A stretch of 39,898 nucleotides of DNA from an unicellular cyanobacterium SU3 (GCA_002172675.1 NETF01000189.1:1-39898), one strand, 5' to 3'; positions 23,664 through 33,820 are shown, counted from the first letter of the stretch. The notes: generated by a model from the letters alone, not told the origin. Numbers and translations are program-made.

Positions 23664-25343
23664 ATGATTTCTGAAACTCTTTTATCTGTCTCCCCACAAC
23701 AACAGTTTAATGGTGCAACCATTCGCCCCATTGCAGCCTCAGAAATTCATGGAATTGCTTTTTATAATAATAAATTATATGCCTTAGATAATCGCAACGG
23801 TTATCTATTAGAAGTTGATCCCACCACCCACAACACAAAAGTTCTTAATACGAATCACTGGGAAGAGTTTATCGGGGCTACAGGACTAGCGATCGCAGAT
23901 AATACACTTTGGTTTACTTCCCGTTATAGCGTTTATTATTGTAATTTAGACGATCCCGATTTCAACTGTGAACTATTTGTGCGACTTTCTGATCCTGTAA
24001 ACGGTGTCGCTATCTATAAATCAACGGTTTATATTTCCTCCCAAAAAACAGGAACCATCGCCGTTTTTAATCGAGAAAATGCCCAAGAAATTACCCGTTT
24101 ATATGCCCCAGGAATTGGGATCGAAAATATTACTATCAAAGAAGAAGAATTATGGGTAAGTGATACCCTAGAACAAAGTATTTATTGTTTAGACCGGGCA
24201 ACAGGAAAACAAAAATTTAGTTTATTAACCCCCTTTGAATGTCCCACTGGCATCAGCTTTTATCACGATCCCAACACCGATCAAGACATTTTATATGTCT
24301 CTTATGTCAATAATGAACCCTACATCCGTGATAACCCTAACGCCGATCCTAACCATGAACTCCTCTATCGCGTTGAAACCTTTATCCATCCTTTATATTT
24401 TCGCTACTATGCCGATGATCATTATGCCTTGTCTAATGGTTATCTCATAGAAATGTCTTATGTTGAAGAGTTAGCCCCCCTTGATCCCATTGAACTGAAA
24501 AATTTAGAATGGCGTATTGCCCTACCGGCCGAAACTCACCGTCAAAAAGTTCGTCAAGTCGAAGCGGTGGGTCTCCCCTTTACGGAAATAGAAGAAAATG
24601 GTCAACGGGTTGCCGTGTTTAAATTTGATACTTTAACAGAGAATACCCGTTGTATTTTTGGCTGGAAAGCGTTAATAGAAGTCTACGGGATTAAATATAA
24701 CTTAACCCCTCGTAACTGCGAAAATCTGCCAGAAATGCCTCCAGACTACGGCGATCACTATTTGGTGGATAATGATAACTTAGCAATGGATACAGAGATC
24801 ATTCAACGGGCTGCAGCCGAAGCAGTAGGACGAGAAACCAACCTCCTCAGAAAAATTTATAGTATTCGTAACTATGTTTATGATCGCCTTTCCTATGGCA
24901 TTAAACCCCATATTGATACCCCCGATATTGCCCTGAGACGGGGTGTCGGGTCCTGTGGGGAATATGTCGGGGTGTTACTGGCTTTATTCCGTTTAAATGG
25001 CATTGCTTGCCGTACCGTTGGCCGTTACAAATGTCCGGCCTCTGCCTTAATTCGTCAAATTCCTCTAAAACCCGACTATAATCATGTTTGGTTAGAGTTT
25101 TATATCCCTGGTATTGGTTGGTTGCCCATGGAATCAAACCCCGATGATATTTATGAAGGTGGCCCTTATCCCACACGGTTTTTTATGGGGTTAGCTTGGT
25201 ATCATGCAGAAATGAGTAAAGGGGTTCCTTTTGAAAGATTAATGATTGACGGAACTGTTTTAAATAAACAACAGGTTTCTATCGGGAATTTGGCTATTAA
25301 TCATGTACAGTTCACTATTTTAGATGAATGTTCCCCCTCATAA
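23664..25343 (+). CDS. Beta-propeller/transglutaminase-like protein
   Basis: A 559-residue protein. Residues 1 to about 260 are a repeating beta pattern (IHGIAFYNNKLYALDNRNGYLLEV, ATGLAIADNTLWFTSR, VNGVAIYKSTVYISSQ, IENITIKEEELWVSDT, PTGISFY...ILYVSYV), the NHL/virginiamycin-lyase type of propeller. Residues about 270-370 form a linker domain. The transglutaminase core spans about 385-500, with catalytic Cys431 in GVGSCGEYVG and His474 in YNHVWLEFY. The third position, usually Asp in GWxxxD, is Glu490 (GWLPMES). No signal peptide is seen, so it appears cytoplasmic. A cysteine protease or amidase activity is as likely as crosslinking. It ends 4 bases before the convergent dnaJ-like gene. Confidence 0.8.
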   Translation: MISETLLSVSPQQQFNGATIRPIAASEIHGIAFYNNKLYALDNRNGYLLEVDPTTHNTKVLNTNHWEEFIGATGLAIADNTLWFTSRYSVYYCNLDDPDFNCELFVRLSDPVNGVAIYKSTVYISSQKTGTIAVFNRENAQEITRLYAPGIGIENITIKEEELWVSDTLEQSIYCLDRATGKQKFSLLTPFECPTGISFYHDPNTDQDILYVSYVNNEPYIRDNPNADPNHELLYRVETFIHPLYFRYYADDHYALSNGYLIEMSYVEELAPLDPIELKNLEWRIALPAETHRQKVRQVEAVGLPFTEIEENGQRVAVFKFDTLTENTRCIFGWKALIEVYGIKYNLTPRNCENLPEMPPDYGDHYLVDNDNLAMDTEIIQRAAAEAVGRETNLLRKIYSIRNYVYDRLSYGIKPHIDTPDIALRRGVGSCGEYVGVLLALFRLNGIACRTVGRYKCPASALIRQIPLKPDYNHVWLEFYIPGIGWLPMESNPDDIYEGGPYPTRFFMGLAWYHAEMSKGVPFERLMIDGTVLNKQQVSIGNLAINHVQFTILDECSPS

Positions 25344-25347
25344 CCCC

Positions 25348-26331
25348 TTATAGACTAATGTGTTGTAAATGTTGACGGGGTTCATAAGTGCGACTATCAC
25401 GAATTTTTTCGTAATAAGTCCGTTCGATTTCACTAATATTTTGGGGTGTTTCAATGTTAATTTTCACAAATTGATCCCCTCTTCCTTTTTTCGGTGTTAC
25501 CCATCCTTTACCTTTTAACCGTAAGGACTGACCGGAACGAATTCCAGGGGGAACTTTAACCGTTACTGTACCATCAGGGGTGGGTACATCTATGGTGGTT
25601 CCTAAAACCGCTTCGTCAGGTGTGATAGGCACTTCACACACTAAGTTATCTTCTTCAAACTTAAAAAAGCTATGGGGAGTTAGTTCGACATTCAAATATA
25701 AATCTCCTCTATTTTGACTATAGGGACTACTTCCCCCTTTCCCTCGAACACGAATGCGACTGCCATTTTTTGCCCCTGGTGGGATACGCACATCAATAAT
25801 TTCATTGCCTAAATTTAGGCGTTTTTGTACCCCACGAAACGCCTCAGAAAAAGTGAGTTTTAGGCTTGCCTCTCGGTTGGGGGCTGGGGTTTGATTACCA
25901 AAACCACCACCAAAGTCATTAAAATTGCTACTATAACCCCCTCCTGGACTACTATAAGCATAACTCCTTGCCCCTGCGCCTCCTGGAGTAGAGAAGCGTC
26001 CTAATAATTCATTGATAAATTCTTCAAAATTACCATACTGACTGAAATCAAAGTTTCCCATGTCTACGTTAGCACCGCCGGCACCTGGCCAAGTGCTTTG
26101 GCCTGCTTGTTTCCAATATTGGCCAAACTGGTCATATTTTTTCCGTTTTTCGGGATCAGACAATACTTCATAAGCTTCGCTGATCTCTTTGAAACGTTCT
26201 TCAGCTTGCTTATCATCAGGGTTTCTGTCAGGATGATATTTTACCGCTAATTTGCGGAAGGCTTTTTTGATCTCGTCTGCGCTGGCACTTTTATTGATGC
26301 CTAATGTAGCATAGTAATCTTTGTAATCCAT
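25348..26331 (-). CDS. DnaJ-class co-chaperone without zinc finger (CbpA-like)
   Basis: 327 residues from ATG 26331, which has an AGGAGA site 6 bases upstream; an upstream TTG would add four residues. The J-domain is at 1-66 with the HPD motif in [10 protein letters not shown], which stimulates DnaK ATPase. A Gly/Phe/Ser-rich linker follows (about 80-150). The C-terminal substrate-binding domains I and II come next ([54 protein letters not shown]). The CxxCxGxG zinc-finger repeats of DnaJ proper are absent. It is one of several DnaJ homologues usual in cyanobacteria. Convergent with the transglutaminase-like gene. Confidence 0.93.
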   Translation of the reverse strand: MDYKDYYATLGINKSASADEIKKAFRKLAVKYHPDRNPDDKQAEERFKEISEAYEVLSDPEKRKKYDQFGQYWKQAGQSTWPGAGGANVDMGNFDFSQYGNFEEFINELLGRFSTPGGAGARSYAYSSPGGGYSSNFNDFGGGFGNQTPAPNREASLKLTFSEAFRGVQKRLNLGNEIIDVRIPPGAKNGSRIRVRGKGGSSPYSQNRGDLYLNVELTPHSFFKFEEDNLVCEVPITPDEAVLGTTIDVPTPDGTVTVKVPPGIRSGQSLRLKGKGWVTPKKGRGDQFVKINIETPQNISEIERTYYEKIRDSRTYEPRQHLQHISL

Positions 26332-26483
26332 ATCTCCTGTCAAATTATTCTTAAAAATATTGTCCTATATCTTAATGTTAATCGATAAGATAGCTCTCAG
26401 TCTCCTCTGAAAAGTAGAAAATACCGAAACATGATCCATTTTTGTTAGTCTAAATTATTAACTAATTATCAATAACTCCGAAA

Positions 26484-27350
26484 TCAACTAAGATGAGTTC
26501 GGTCGGTTAAGATTTCATAGCCAGTTGCTGTGACTAATACTGTATGTTCAAACTGTGCTGATAAGTTATTATCTACTGTTACAACCGTCCAGCGATCGCG
26601 TAAGGTTTTGGTATATTTTGACCCCTGATTAACAATCGGTTCTATGGCTAACGTCATCCCTTCTTTTAGTTTAATATTGGGAATTTCTTGGGTACGATAA
26701 TTAAAGACTGGGGGTTCTTCATGGAGGTTTTGTCCCACTCCATGACCGGTATAATCTTCTACCACAGAATAACCGTATTGTTTAACAACATCTTCAATAG
26801 CTCCTGCAATATCTAATAAATAATTTCCTGCTTTTACTTGACTAATTCCTGCATATAAAGCGTCTTCTGCTGCCCGAATTAAACGAGCAGTTTTAGAGGA
26901 AACTTTATCAACGGCAATCGTAATACAAGAATCTCCATGATATCCTTGATAATAGGCTCCTGTGTCTACTTTTAAGACATCCCCTCGGCGAATTCTTCTT
27001 TTAGCATTAGGAATACCATGAACCACTTCTTGATTAATACTGGCACAAATTGATCCAGGAAACCCATAATAACCTTTGAAACTCGGTTCGGCTCCCATTT
27101 CTCTAATTCTTTGTTCTGCATAATTATCTAAATCTCCTGTGGTCATTCCTGGTTTAACCATTGCTTGAATTTCTTTGAGAACCGTTGCCACAATTAAAGA
27201 AGATTGACGCATAATTGTGATTTCTTCAGAGGATTTTATTTGTATTCCTCGACGACTTTTTCTTGTATTCGGCAATCCAATTTGTTGAGTTTTTTTTGCT
27301 GTTTTTCGGGCGGTACTGTTAGCAGAAAAAAGATTAGTCAAAAAATTCAT
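26484..27350 (-). CDS. map: Type I methionine aminopeptidase
   Basis: A 288-residue metalloprotease that removes the initiator Met from new proteins. The five metal ligands are in [15 protein letters not shown] (two Asp), GHGVG (His), EPIVNQG (Glu) and FEHTVLV (Glu). [21 protein letters not shown] is the substrate-pocket segment with the conserved His. About 35 extra basic residues (RKTAKK, RKSRRG) precede the catalytic domain compared with the shortest bacterial forms; they may help ribosome association (inference). ATG 27350 has an AAAAG-type leader. The gene stands alone, with no rpl or secY neighbours. Confidence 0.95.
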   Translation of the reverse strand: MNFLTNLFSANSTARKTAKKTQQIGLPNTRKSRRGIQIKSSEEITIMRQSSLIVATVLKEIQAMVKPGMTTGDLDNYAEQRIREMGAEPSFKGYYGFPGSICASINQEVVHGIPNAKRRIRRGDVLKVDTGAYYQGYHGDSCITIAVDKVSSKTARLIRAAEDALYAGISQVKAGNYLLDIAGAIEDVVKQYGYSVVEDYTGHGVGQNLHEEPPVFNYRTQEIPNIKLKEGMTLAIEPIVNQGSKYTKTLRDRWTVVTVDNNLSAQFEHTVLVTATGYEILTDRTHLS

Positions 27351-27643
27351 CTTTTAAAATATTATCTTACAACGATTATTTTATCTTAAAACGATGAACT
27401 TCATGGCATTCATTTGACTGCAATCGCATCTATGCAATAATGACCCAATTTAAAAAGCATTCAGCACTCAGCTATATTCTTAATAACAGTGACGGCTGAT
27501 GACTGATAGATGAGAGCTAGTTAAGGACAAAATAGAATTAATCCATAATCATTATGAGTGTGATTAGAAAAATTACTAAGGATTCATTTCAAAATTGTTC
27601 AAAGCTTCTGCTAAAATCTTGATGGCTTCTATCGTTTTGAGCA
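27351..27643. other. Intergenic region between map and plsX
   Basis: About 290 bases between divergent genes. It holds degenerate 7-base repeat-like sequence at about 27490-27512 (ggctgat, gactgat, agatgag), a tract of the STRR kind. No promoter motif stands out. Confidence 0.4.
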
Positions 27644-28684
27644 ATGGCAGGAAATCGCGCAAGAATAGCAGTGGACGCTATGGGGGGAGATCATGCCCCA
27701 GATGAAATCGTCGCAGGGGCAATCCGAGCGTCTGAAGAGTTGGATATGGATATTTTATTGGTAGGCGATCGCCCGTCCATCGAAGCATCCTTACAAAATC
27801 ATCAGCCCTCTACCCATATAGAGATTGTAGACTCAGAAGGAGCGATCGAGATGCACGAAGGCATTAGCGAACTTCGGCGCAAACCCAAAGCCTCCATTAA
27901 TGTGTCTATGGATTTAGTGAAAAAAAATCGAGCAGATGCAGTGGTATCGGCTGGTCACTCTGGGGCTGCGATGGGAGCAGCAACCTTGAGATTAGGTCGT
28001 CTCAAAGGCATTGATCGTCCTGCAATTGGAACCGTTTTTCCGACCCTTTTAGCAGGAAAATCTGTAATCATTTTAGACGTGGGCGCGAATGTCGATTGTC
28101 GTCCCAAATATCTAGAACAATTTGCCCTAATGGGAACCATTTATAGTCAATATGTGATGGGAGTCAATGAGCCAAAAGTAGGATTATTGAATATTGGGGA
28201 AGAATCGAGCAAAGGGAATGATTTAGCCTTGGCGACTTACCAACTGTTAGAAAATAACAAAACTATTCCTTTTATCGGTAATGCGGAAGGCCGAGACGTG
28301 CTTTCAGGTCGTTTTGATGTGATTGTTTGCGATGGTTTTGTCGGAAATGTTTTATTAAAGTTTGCTGAAGCAGTAGGGGAAATCGTCTTACAAATTATGC
28401 GAGAAGAACTCCCTCAAGGGTGGCGAGGAGCATTAGGAACAGCTATCCTTAAACCAAACCTGAAAAAATTAAAACAACGAATTGACCACGCCGAACACGG
28501 AGGTGCTTTATTATTAGGAGTGGCTGGAATTTGTATTATTAGTCATGGTAGCTCTAACGCTCCATCTATATTTAATGCCATTCGTTTGGCAAAAGAAGCA
28601 ATCGATCATCAAGTGTTAGAGCGAATTAAAGCCTCTCAGGAAAACCCGACCCCCGATAGTATTCAAACATCGGTGGAAAAATAA
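27644..28684 (+). CDS. plsX: Phosphate acyltransferase PlsX
   Basis: A 346-residue peripheral membrane enzyme making acyl-phosphate from acyl-ACP for phospholipid synthesis. It starts with RIAVDAMGGDHAPDEIVAGA, the PlsX N-terminal signature. Further family segments are AVVSAGHSGAAMGAATLRLGR, IGTVFPT, LDVGANVDCRPKYLEQFA, LLNIGEESSKGN and FDVIVCDGFVGNVLLK. Length is normal. It is first of the plsX-fabH-fabD set; the 180-base gap to fabH could hold a second promoter. Confidence 0.96.
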   Translation: MAGNRARIAVDAMGGDHAPDEIVAGAIRASEELDMDILLVGDRPSIEASLQNHQPSTHIEIVDSEGAIEMHEGISELRRKPKASINVSMDLVKKNRADAVVSAGHSGAAMGAATLRLGRLKGIDRPAIGTVFPTLLAGKSVIILDVGANVDCRPKYLEQFALMGTIYSQYVMGVNEPKVGLLNIGEESSKGNDLALATYQLLENNKTIPFIGNAEGRDVLSGRFDVIVCDGFVGNVLLKFAEAVGEIVLQIMREELPQGWRGALGTAILKPNLKKLKQRIDHAEHGGALLLGVAGICIISHGSSNAPSIFNAIRLAKEAIDHQVLERIKASQENPTPDSIQTSVEK

Positions 28685-28866
28685 TGAGATAATAAGAAGA
28701 CTAGAGATGACGACTTTAATTAAATTTGATCGATGAGTGATGATTGGTTATCTCTTTATTGTCTCGATTGCTCAAAAAAGATCATCCAAGATAAAAACAG
28801 GTAATTGAGATTGTGATCGCTATCAACTCTGATCGATTAGTTACGAACTATTAGGGGGAAAGGTTC

Positions 28867-29862
28867 TTGAAACCAATAGGGGTAAGCATAATAGGTTGTG
28901 GTTCTGCTGCACCAAAACAGGTAGTGACCAATGACGATTTAAGTCTTTTGGTAGAAACATCTGACGAGTGGATTCGCACCCGAACAGGAATCCGTAAACG
29001 ACATTTAGCCACAGCTAACTCATCCTTGAGTGATCTCTCTGCTAAAGCAGCAAAGAGAGCGATCGCCATGGCCGGCCTCACTCCTGGGAATATAGATTTG
29101 ATTATTTTAGCGACCTCTACTGCTGATGATTTGTTTGGTAGTGCAGCCAAAGTACAACATATTCTAGAAGCGAATAATGCAGTGGCCTTTGATTTAACGG
29201 CCGCTTGTTCGGGTTTTGTTTTTGGGCTAATCACCGCAGCCCAATATATTCGCACAGGAGTTTACCACAATGTCCTAGTCATCGGTGCTGATGTTCTTTC
29301 CCGTTGGGTTGATTGGTCAGATCGGACGACCTGCGTTCTGTTTGGGGATGGTGCTGGAGCAGTGGTTTGTCAAGCAATCCCAGACACAGATCATTTATTG
29401 GGTTTTGCCATGTACAGTGACGGTAAACAACATGATGCTTTAAATCTCGGCTATCACGGCGACGATCAAGAGTTAAAAGAGGGCATAGCCATCAATCAAG
29501 GTACTTATCAGCCCATTACTATGAAAGGACGAGATGTTTATCGTTTTGCTGTAGAAAAGGTGCCAGAAGTGATAGAAAAAGCACTGTTTAACGCTCAGTT
29601 AACCACTGATGATATTGACTGGTTAATTCTACATCAAGCCAATCAAAGAATTATTGATGCTGTGGCCAAACGTCTCAAAATTCCTCCTCAGAAAGTGATT
29701 GCAAATTTAGATGAATATGGAAATACTTCAGCCGGTTCTATTCCTTTGGCTTTAGATGAAGCAGTGGGACAAGGAAAAATAAAATCAGGAGATGTTGTGG
29801 CAACGTCAGGGTTTGGCGCGGGTTTAACTTGGGGCGCAGCCATTTTTCGTTGGGGTATTTAA
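28867..29862 (+). CDS. fabH: 3-Oxoacyl-ACP synthase III (KAS III)
   Basis: A 331-residue enzyme that starts fatty acid synthesis by condensing acetyl-CoA with malonyl-ACP. The nucleophile is Cys114 in LTAACSGFVFGL; the His is in LILHQANQRIID and the Asn in DEYGNTSAGSIPLAL, completing the Cys-His-Asn triad. The start is TTG 28867, supported by the AGGGGGAAAGG purine stretch just upstream and by the conserved onset VSIIGCGSAAPKQVVTN; there is no nearer ATG. fabD follows after 35 bases. Confidence 0.96.
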   Translation: MKPIGVSIIGCGSAAPKQVVTNDDLSLLVETSDEWIRTRTGIRKRHLATANSSLSDLSAKAAKRAIAMAGLTPGNIDLIILATSTADDLFGSAAKVQHILEANNAVAFDLTAACSGFVFGLITAAQYIRTGVYHNVLVIGADVLSRWVDWSDRTTCVLFGDGAGAVVCQAIPDTDHLLGFAMYSDGKQHDALNLGYHGDDQELKEGIAINQGTYQPITMKGRDVYRFAVEKVPEVIEKALFNAQLTTDDIDWLILHQANQRIIDAVAKRLKIPPQKVIANLDEYGNTSAGSIPLALDEAVGQGKIKSGDVVATSGFGAGLTWGAAIFRWGI

Positions 29863-29897
29863 ACAAGAAAAAACCATTAATCAATAGGTTATTTATT

Positions 29898-30770
29898 ATG
29901 AAAACAGCATGGGTATTTCCAGGACAAGGATCACAAGCAGTAGGGATGGGAGTGGATTTAGCAACAACCCCTATAGGCAAAGATCGCTTTGAGGAAGCAA
30001 AGGATATATTAGGGTGGTCAGTGTTGAATAGATGTCAAGGGGATGAAACCGAATTAGCTAAAACCTTATACACTCAACCTTGTTTGTATGTGGTAGAAAG
30101 TATTTTAATCGACTTGTTAAAAGATCAAGGTCAAAAGGTCAATTTAGTGGCAGGTCATAGTTTAGGAGAATATTCTGCGTTATATGCTGCTGAAGTGTTT
30201 GAGTTTGCTACCGGTTTAAAATTAGTAAAACGTCGTGCTGAGTTGATGAGCGAGGCTGCTGGCGGTAAAATGGTGGCGTTGATGAAGTTTGATCGATCTC
30301 AATTAGAAGAAGCGATCGCAGCTATTCCTGATGTGGTTTTGGCCAACGACAACAGCGAACAACAAGTGGTTATTTCCGGAACCCCTGAGGCCGTCGATCA
30401 ACTCACCTCTCAAGTTAAGACCAAACGTGCTATCCCTTTGAAAGTATCCGGGGCTTTTCATTCTCCGATGATGGATCAAGCTGCAGCACAATTTAAACAA
30501 TTATTAGAAGAAGCTACGTTTACAGAGGCCAAAGTTCCTGTACTGTCTAATGTTGATCCCATTCCTAGCACCTCAGCAACTATCTTAAAAGAACGTTTAA
30601 CCCAACAAATGACCGGATCAGTTCGTTGGCGCGATATCATGTCAGCCTTGCCTCAACAGGAGATTACTCGTGTTTTAGAAGTCGGTCCTGGTAAAGTATT
30701 AGCTGGTTTGATTAAGCGTGCTTGTTCTCAGGTAGATGTTAGTAATGTGGGAAGTCTTAATGATTTTTAG
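29898..30770 (+). CDS. fabD: Malonyl-CoA:ACP transacylase
   Basis: 290 residues from ATG 29898; the frame is open further upstream into fabH, but the conserved start is MKTAWVFPGQGSQ. It loads malonyl units on acyl carrier protein. The catalytic Ser88 is in GHSLGEYSAL and His188 in GAFHSPMM. VLEVGPGKVLAGLIKR near the C-terminus is family-typical. It closes the plsX-fabH-fabD group. plsC is not adjacent here; a tRNA gene follows. Confidence 0.96.
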   Translation: MKTAWVFPGQGSQAVGMGVDLATTPIGKDRFEEAKDILGWSVLNRCQGDETELAKTLYTQPCLYVVESILIDLLKDQGQKVNLVAGHSLGEYSALYAAEVFEFATGLKLVKRRAELMSEAAGGKMVALMKFDRSQLEEAIAAIPDVVLANDNSEQQVVISGTPEAVDQLTSQVKTKRAIPLKVSGAFHSPMMDQAAAQFKQLLEEATFTEAKVPVLSNVDPIPSTSATILKERLTQQMTGSVRWRDIMSALPQQEITRVLEVGPGKVLAGLIKRACSQVDVSNVGSLNDF

Positions 30771-30802
30771 CCTTGAATTTTGGTACAATTAAAATGACCT
30801 GA

Positions 30803-30837
30803 GTTCGGGGTTAGGAGTTAGGAGTTCGTAGTTGGAG
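30803..30837. repeat. Heptanucleotide repeat (GTTAGGA type)
   Basis: Five 7-base units: GTTCGGG, GTTAGGA, GTTAGGA, GTTCGTA, GTTGGAG, between fabD and the tRNA gene. Confidence 0.75.
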
Positions 30838-30925
30838 CATTATTGACGAGATAGTAAGTGTTTCAGACAACAATAGAATTAGCCTTTCAGCTTATCCCAA
30901 ACTCACGTTAGAATGATATTCTTAA

Positions 30926-30999
30926 CGGGATGTAGCGCAGCTTGGTAGCGCACTTCGTTCGGGACGAAGGGGCCGCTGGTTCGAATCCAGTCATCCCGA
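30926..30999 (+). tRNA. tRNA-Pro (CGG)
   Basis: A 74-nt cloverleaf. The acceptor stem CGGGATG/CATCCCG is perfect and the D-stem is GCGC/GCGC. The anticodon stem CTTCG/CGAAG holds the loop TTCGGGA (anticodon CGG, proline), and the T-arm has TTCGAAT. No 3' CCA is encoded; ATTTTTG follows and could end transcription. Confidence 0.97.
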
Positions 31000-31065
31000 T
31001 TTTTGTTTGAAATGGAAATTATTGAAATACTATCATGAGTATTTTGAATTCCTCTAAAATGTAAG

Positions 31066-32139
31066 TTAAACTAATTCAATATGAGAATCATCTCCTACCA
31101 TAAATCTCAAAGCTTTTGGTCGTTGAGGAGCCATTTCTAGTTTAGCTCGTTGTCCAATTAAACTATCAACAATTCTTTGATGTATTTCTAAGACTTGTGC
31201 GCCTTCTAATAAGACACTATGTTCAATATCAGCATCAATTAATGTACATTGATCACCAATACTGGTATAAGGACCAATGAAACAATTTTCAATATGACAA
31301 TTTTCTCCAATCATAACCGGACCCCGAATGGTACTATTAATAATTGTCGAACTTTTTTTAATATTTACTCTACCACTTACTTTACTATCTTGATCGATAT
31401 TTCCTGCTTTATTAATGGTTAAATTCGTGTCTAATATAATACGATTTGCTTCTAATAAATCATCTTTTTTTCCTGTATCTAACCACCAACCATTTAACTG
31501 TACTGACTCAACAATTTTTTCACTATCAATTAATTCTTGAATAGCATCGGTAATTTCTAATTCTCCTCTAGCTGATGGTTGAATATTCGCAATGGCTTCA
31601 TGAATACCAGTAGAAAAGAAATATACGCCAACCAAGGCTAAATTTGAGGGGGGATTTTTAGGTTTTTCAACTAACGTTAAGACTCTTCCTTCGTTGTTAA
31701 CTTCAGCCACACCAAAAGCAGTGGGATTAGGGACAGAACGTAATAAAATTAATCCGTCCAAATGTTTATTTTTAAACTTATCTAAAAAGAGATTCAAATC
31801 ATCTTGAATTAAGTTATCCCCTAAATACATAATAAAGGGATCATTTCCTAAAAAGGGTTGAGCCACTTTGACAGCATGGGCTAACCCTAAAGGTTCATCT
31901 TGTACAATATAGGTAATATTGGCTCCCAACTGTTCCCCAGTGTCAGTTTTTCTGCGTATTTCGTCTCCTGTTTCGGGACTAATAATAATACCAATCTCGG
32001 TAATTCCTGCCTTGACAATTGACTCAATCCCATACCATAAAATAGGTTTGTTGGCAACAGGAACTAATTGTTTTGCACCCGTATAAGTCAGGGGTCTTAG
32101 TCTCGTTCCTTTTCCACCGGAAAGAATTAATGCTTTCAT
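31066..32139 (-). CDS. rfbA: Glucose-1-phosphate thymidylyltransferase, long form
   Basis: A 357-residue sugar-nucleotide synthase. The N-terminal nucleotidyltransferase has LSGGKGTRLRPLTYTGAKQL (about 6-25), DEPLGLAHAV, MYLGDNL and GELEITDAI. The C-terminal third is a left-handed beta-helix of hexapeptide repeats (SGRVNIKKSSTIINSTIRGPVMIGENCHIENCFIGPYTSIGD), the long-form type. Its neighbour 9 bases upstream is dTDP-4-dehydrorhamnose reductase, which supports a dTDP-sugar product for polysaccharide. rfbB and rfbC are not in the window. Confidence 0.9.
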   Translation of the reverse strand: MKALILSGGKGTRLRPLTYTGAKQLVPVANKPILWYGIESIVKAGITEIGIIISPETGDEIRRKTDTGEQLGANITYIVQDEPLGLAHAVKVAQPFLGNDPFIMYLGDNLIQDDLNLFLDKFKNKHLDGLILLRSVPNPTAFGVAEVNNEGRVLTLVEKPKNPPSNLALVGVYFFSTGIHEAIANIQPSARGELEITDAIQELIDSEKIVESVQLNGWWLDTGKKDDLLEANRIILDTNLTINKAGNIDQDSKVSGRVNIKKSSTIINSTIRGPVMIGENCHIENCFIGPYTSIGDQCTLIDADIEHSVLLEGAQVLEIHQRIVDSLIGQRAKLEMAPQRPKALRFMVGDDSHIELV

Positions 32140-32148
32140 AATTTTAAG

Positions 32149-33033
32149 TTAGTTGTTAGAGAGTTTCATTAACATTTCTTTAAGAGAATCACGCCAATAG
32201 GGTGCATTATATCCCAATAGTTTAGCAGTTTTTTTACCGGATAAAACTGAATAGTGAGGACGTTTAGCGGGTGTGGGATATTCTTTGGTTATGATGGGAT
32301 TAACTTGTTTAATTCTCAAAGGAAATCCGATGTTTTTTCCTTCTTCAAAAATAGCCACAGCTAGATCATACCAGCTTGCTACACCGCTATTTGTAAAATG
32401 ATAAATTTCTCTTGTTTCTGTTAAATTAAGTTGAGTTAGTATGTGGGTTATGGTGTTAGCAATATCGTAAGACCAGGTAGGACTGCCAACTTGATCACTA
32501 ACGATGCCTAGCTGTTCTTTTTGCTCACCTAAACGTAACATAGTTTTGACAAAGTTTCCTTTACCTTGAGTCCCATAAACCCAAGCTGTTCTTAAAATAA
32601 CATAGCGATCGCCATTTTTTTCGATTCCTTGTTCTCCTGCGAGTTTACTTTGTCCGTAAACCCCTAACGGATGGGTTTTATCTGTTTCTAAATAAGGTGT
32701 ATTTTTTGTTCCATCAAACACATAATCCGTAGAAATATGCAATAAGAATGCACCTATTTTTTTCGCTTCTTCTGCTATGATAGCCGGAGCAATCCCGTTA
32801 ATGGCAAAGGCTAAATCTGACTCACTTTCTGCTTTGTCGACGGCGGTATAAGCAGCAGCATTAACAATAATATCGGGTTGAATTTCTTGGATGACTTGAC
32901 GAATATTATCAGGAGAGGTTAAATCAAGTTGCTGACGGTTGGTAGCAACAATTTCTCCAATAGGGACTAAGGTTTGCTGTAAGTCTTGGCCAACTTGTCC
33001 ATCACTGCCAGTTAACAAGATTTTTGTCATCAT
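32149..33033 (-). CDS. rfbD: dTDP-4-dehydrorhamnose reductase
   Basis: A 294-residue extended short-chain dehydrogenase making dTDP-L-rhamnose. It has the NAD(P) motif KILLTGSDGQVGQDL at 4-18, NAAAYTAVDKAE, the catalytic Thr in HISTDYVFDG, the catalytic YGQSKLAGE (Tyr-x3-Lys) and the late RPHYSVL segment, all typical of RmlD. There are two adjacent Met codons at the start; either could serve. It shares a transcript with rfbA, 9 bases away. Confidence 0.93.
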   Translation of the reverse strand: MMTKILLTGSDGQVGQDLQQTLVPIGEIVATNRQQLDLTSPDNIRQVIQEIQPDIIVNAAAYTAVDKAESESDLAFAINGIAPAIIAEEAKKIGAFLLHISTDYVFDGTKNTPYLETDKTHPLGVYGQSKLAGEQGIEKNGDRYVILRTAWVYGTQGKGNFVKTMLRLGEQKEQLGIVSDQVGSPTWSYDIANTITHILTQLNLTETREIYHFTNSGVASWYDLAVAIFEEGKNIGFPLRIKQVNPIITKEYPTPAKRPHYSVLSGKKTAKLLGYNAPYWRDSLKEMLMKLSNN

Positions 33034-33094
33034 TTTTCTGGGGTGAAAAGTTATTTATGATTTTACAGGGTCAGGGTCAAAAAGTGAAGCAATA

Positions 33095-33820
33095 TTAATT
33101 AAGTTGCCAATAATGATAAGTTTGTTGATTATATTGAACAGCTATTGCCGCTAAATAATTATGATGAGGGGTTAGATAAACTAGATTATAATTGATATTA
33201 TTTGAATGAGGTAAACTAATAAATTGTCTGGGTTCATAGTTGGAAATTTTTACTTTTTCTAATCCTCCACTGATTCCTTTGCCAATAGCTTTTAAATAAG
33301 CTTCCTTGGCTGTCCAAAGTTTAAAAAATTCTCGATCTTTTTTTGCAGACGATAATAGACTAATATGTTTATACTCTTGAATAGAAAAAAACCGTTTAGC
33401 TAAATTTTCTGCTTCTGACATCGGACGAATGTACTCTATATCAACTCCAATCAAATAATGACAAGTTATGCCATAAATTGCTATATCTTCTGAATGAGAT
33501 ACATTAAATTGTAAATCAATATTATTGATTTTTTCTAATAGGTTAGGTTTTCCATAATCATTATATGTAAATTCTATCTCTTGGGGAGATATTGATAAAT
33601 AAAAACTCAGAATCTTTTTTAAACTACTTCTAGCTATAGTAAATCTTTTTCGATGTTTTTCAAAGTGAAATTTTTGGGCTTTATTCTTTTCATCCTCATT
33701 TAAAAGTTTAAAACTATTTTGAACATTGATAGATGATTGGTCTAAGTTCGTTTTCCATATATGAACTTCTTGGGGATTAATCGTTAACTTTTGGGGAGGG
33801 TTTTGCCATATTGGATTCAT
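33095..33820 (-). CDS. 4'-Phosphopantetheinyl transferase (Sfp/HetI type)
   Basis: 241 residues from ATG 33820; a TTG at 33841 would add seven. It attaches the phosphopantetheine arm to carrier proteins. Sfp-type motifs are visible: NDYGKPNL, FNVSHSEDIAIYGI, IGVDIEYIRP (Mg-binding Asp and Glu), and FFKLWTAKEAYLKAIGKGI (Glu and Lys). Cyanobacteria usually have a single Sfp-type enzyme serving both fatty-acid ACP and secondary-metabolite carriers, so it may be general. It sits in the same minus-strand run as the histidine kinase and the rfb genes. Confidence 0.92.
   Translation of the reverse strand: MNPIWQNPPQKLTINPQEVHIWKTNLDQSSINVQNSFKLLNEDEKNKAQKFHFEKHRKRFTIARSSLKKILSFYLSISPQEIEFTYNDYGKPNLLEKINNIDLQFNVSHSEDIAIYGITCHYLIGVDIEYIRPMSEAENLAKRFFSIQEYKHISLLSSAKKDREFFKLWTAKEAYLKAIGKGISGGLEKVKISNYEPRQFISLPHSNNINYNLVYLTPHHNYLAAIAVQYNQQTYHYWQLN

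Noticed and set aside
29829-29897. Upstream extension of fabD
   Set aside because: Overlaps fabH and lacks conservation; FabD proteins start at MKTAWVFPGQGSQ.
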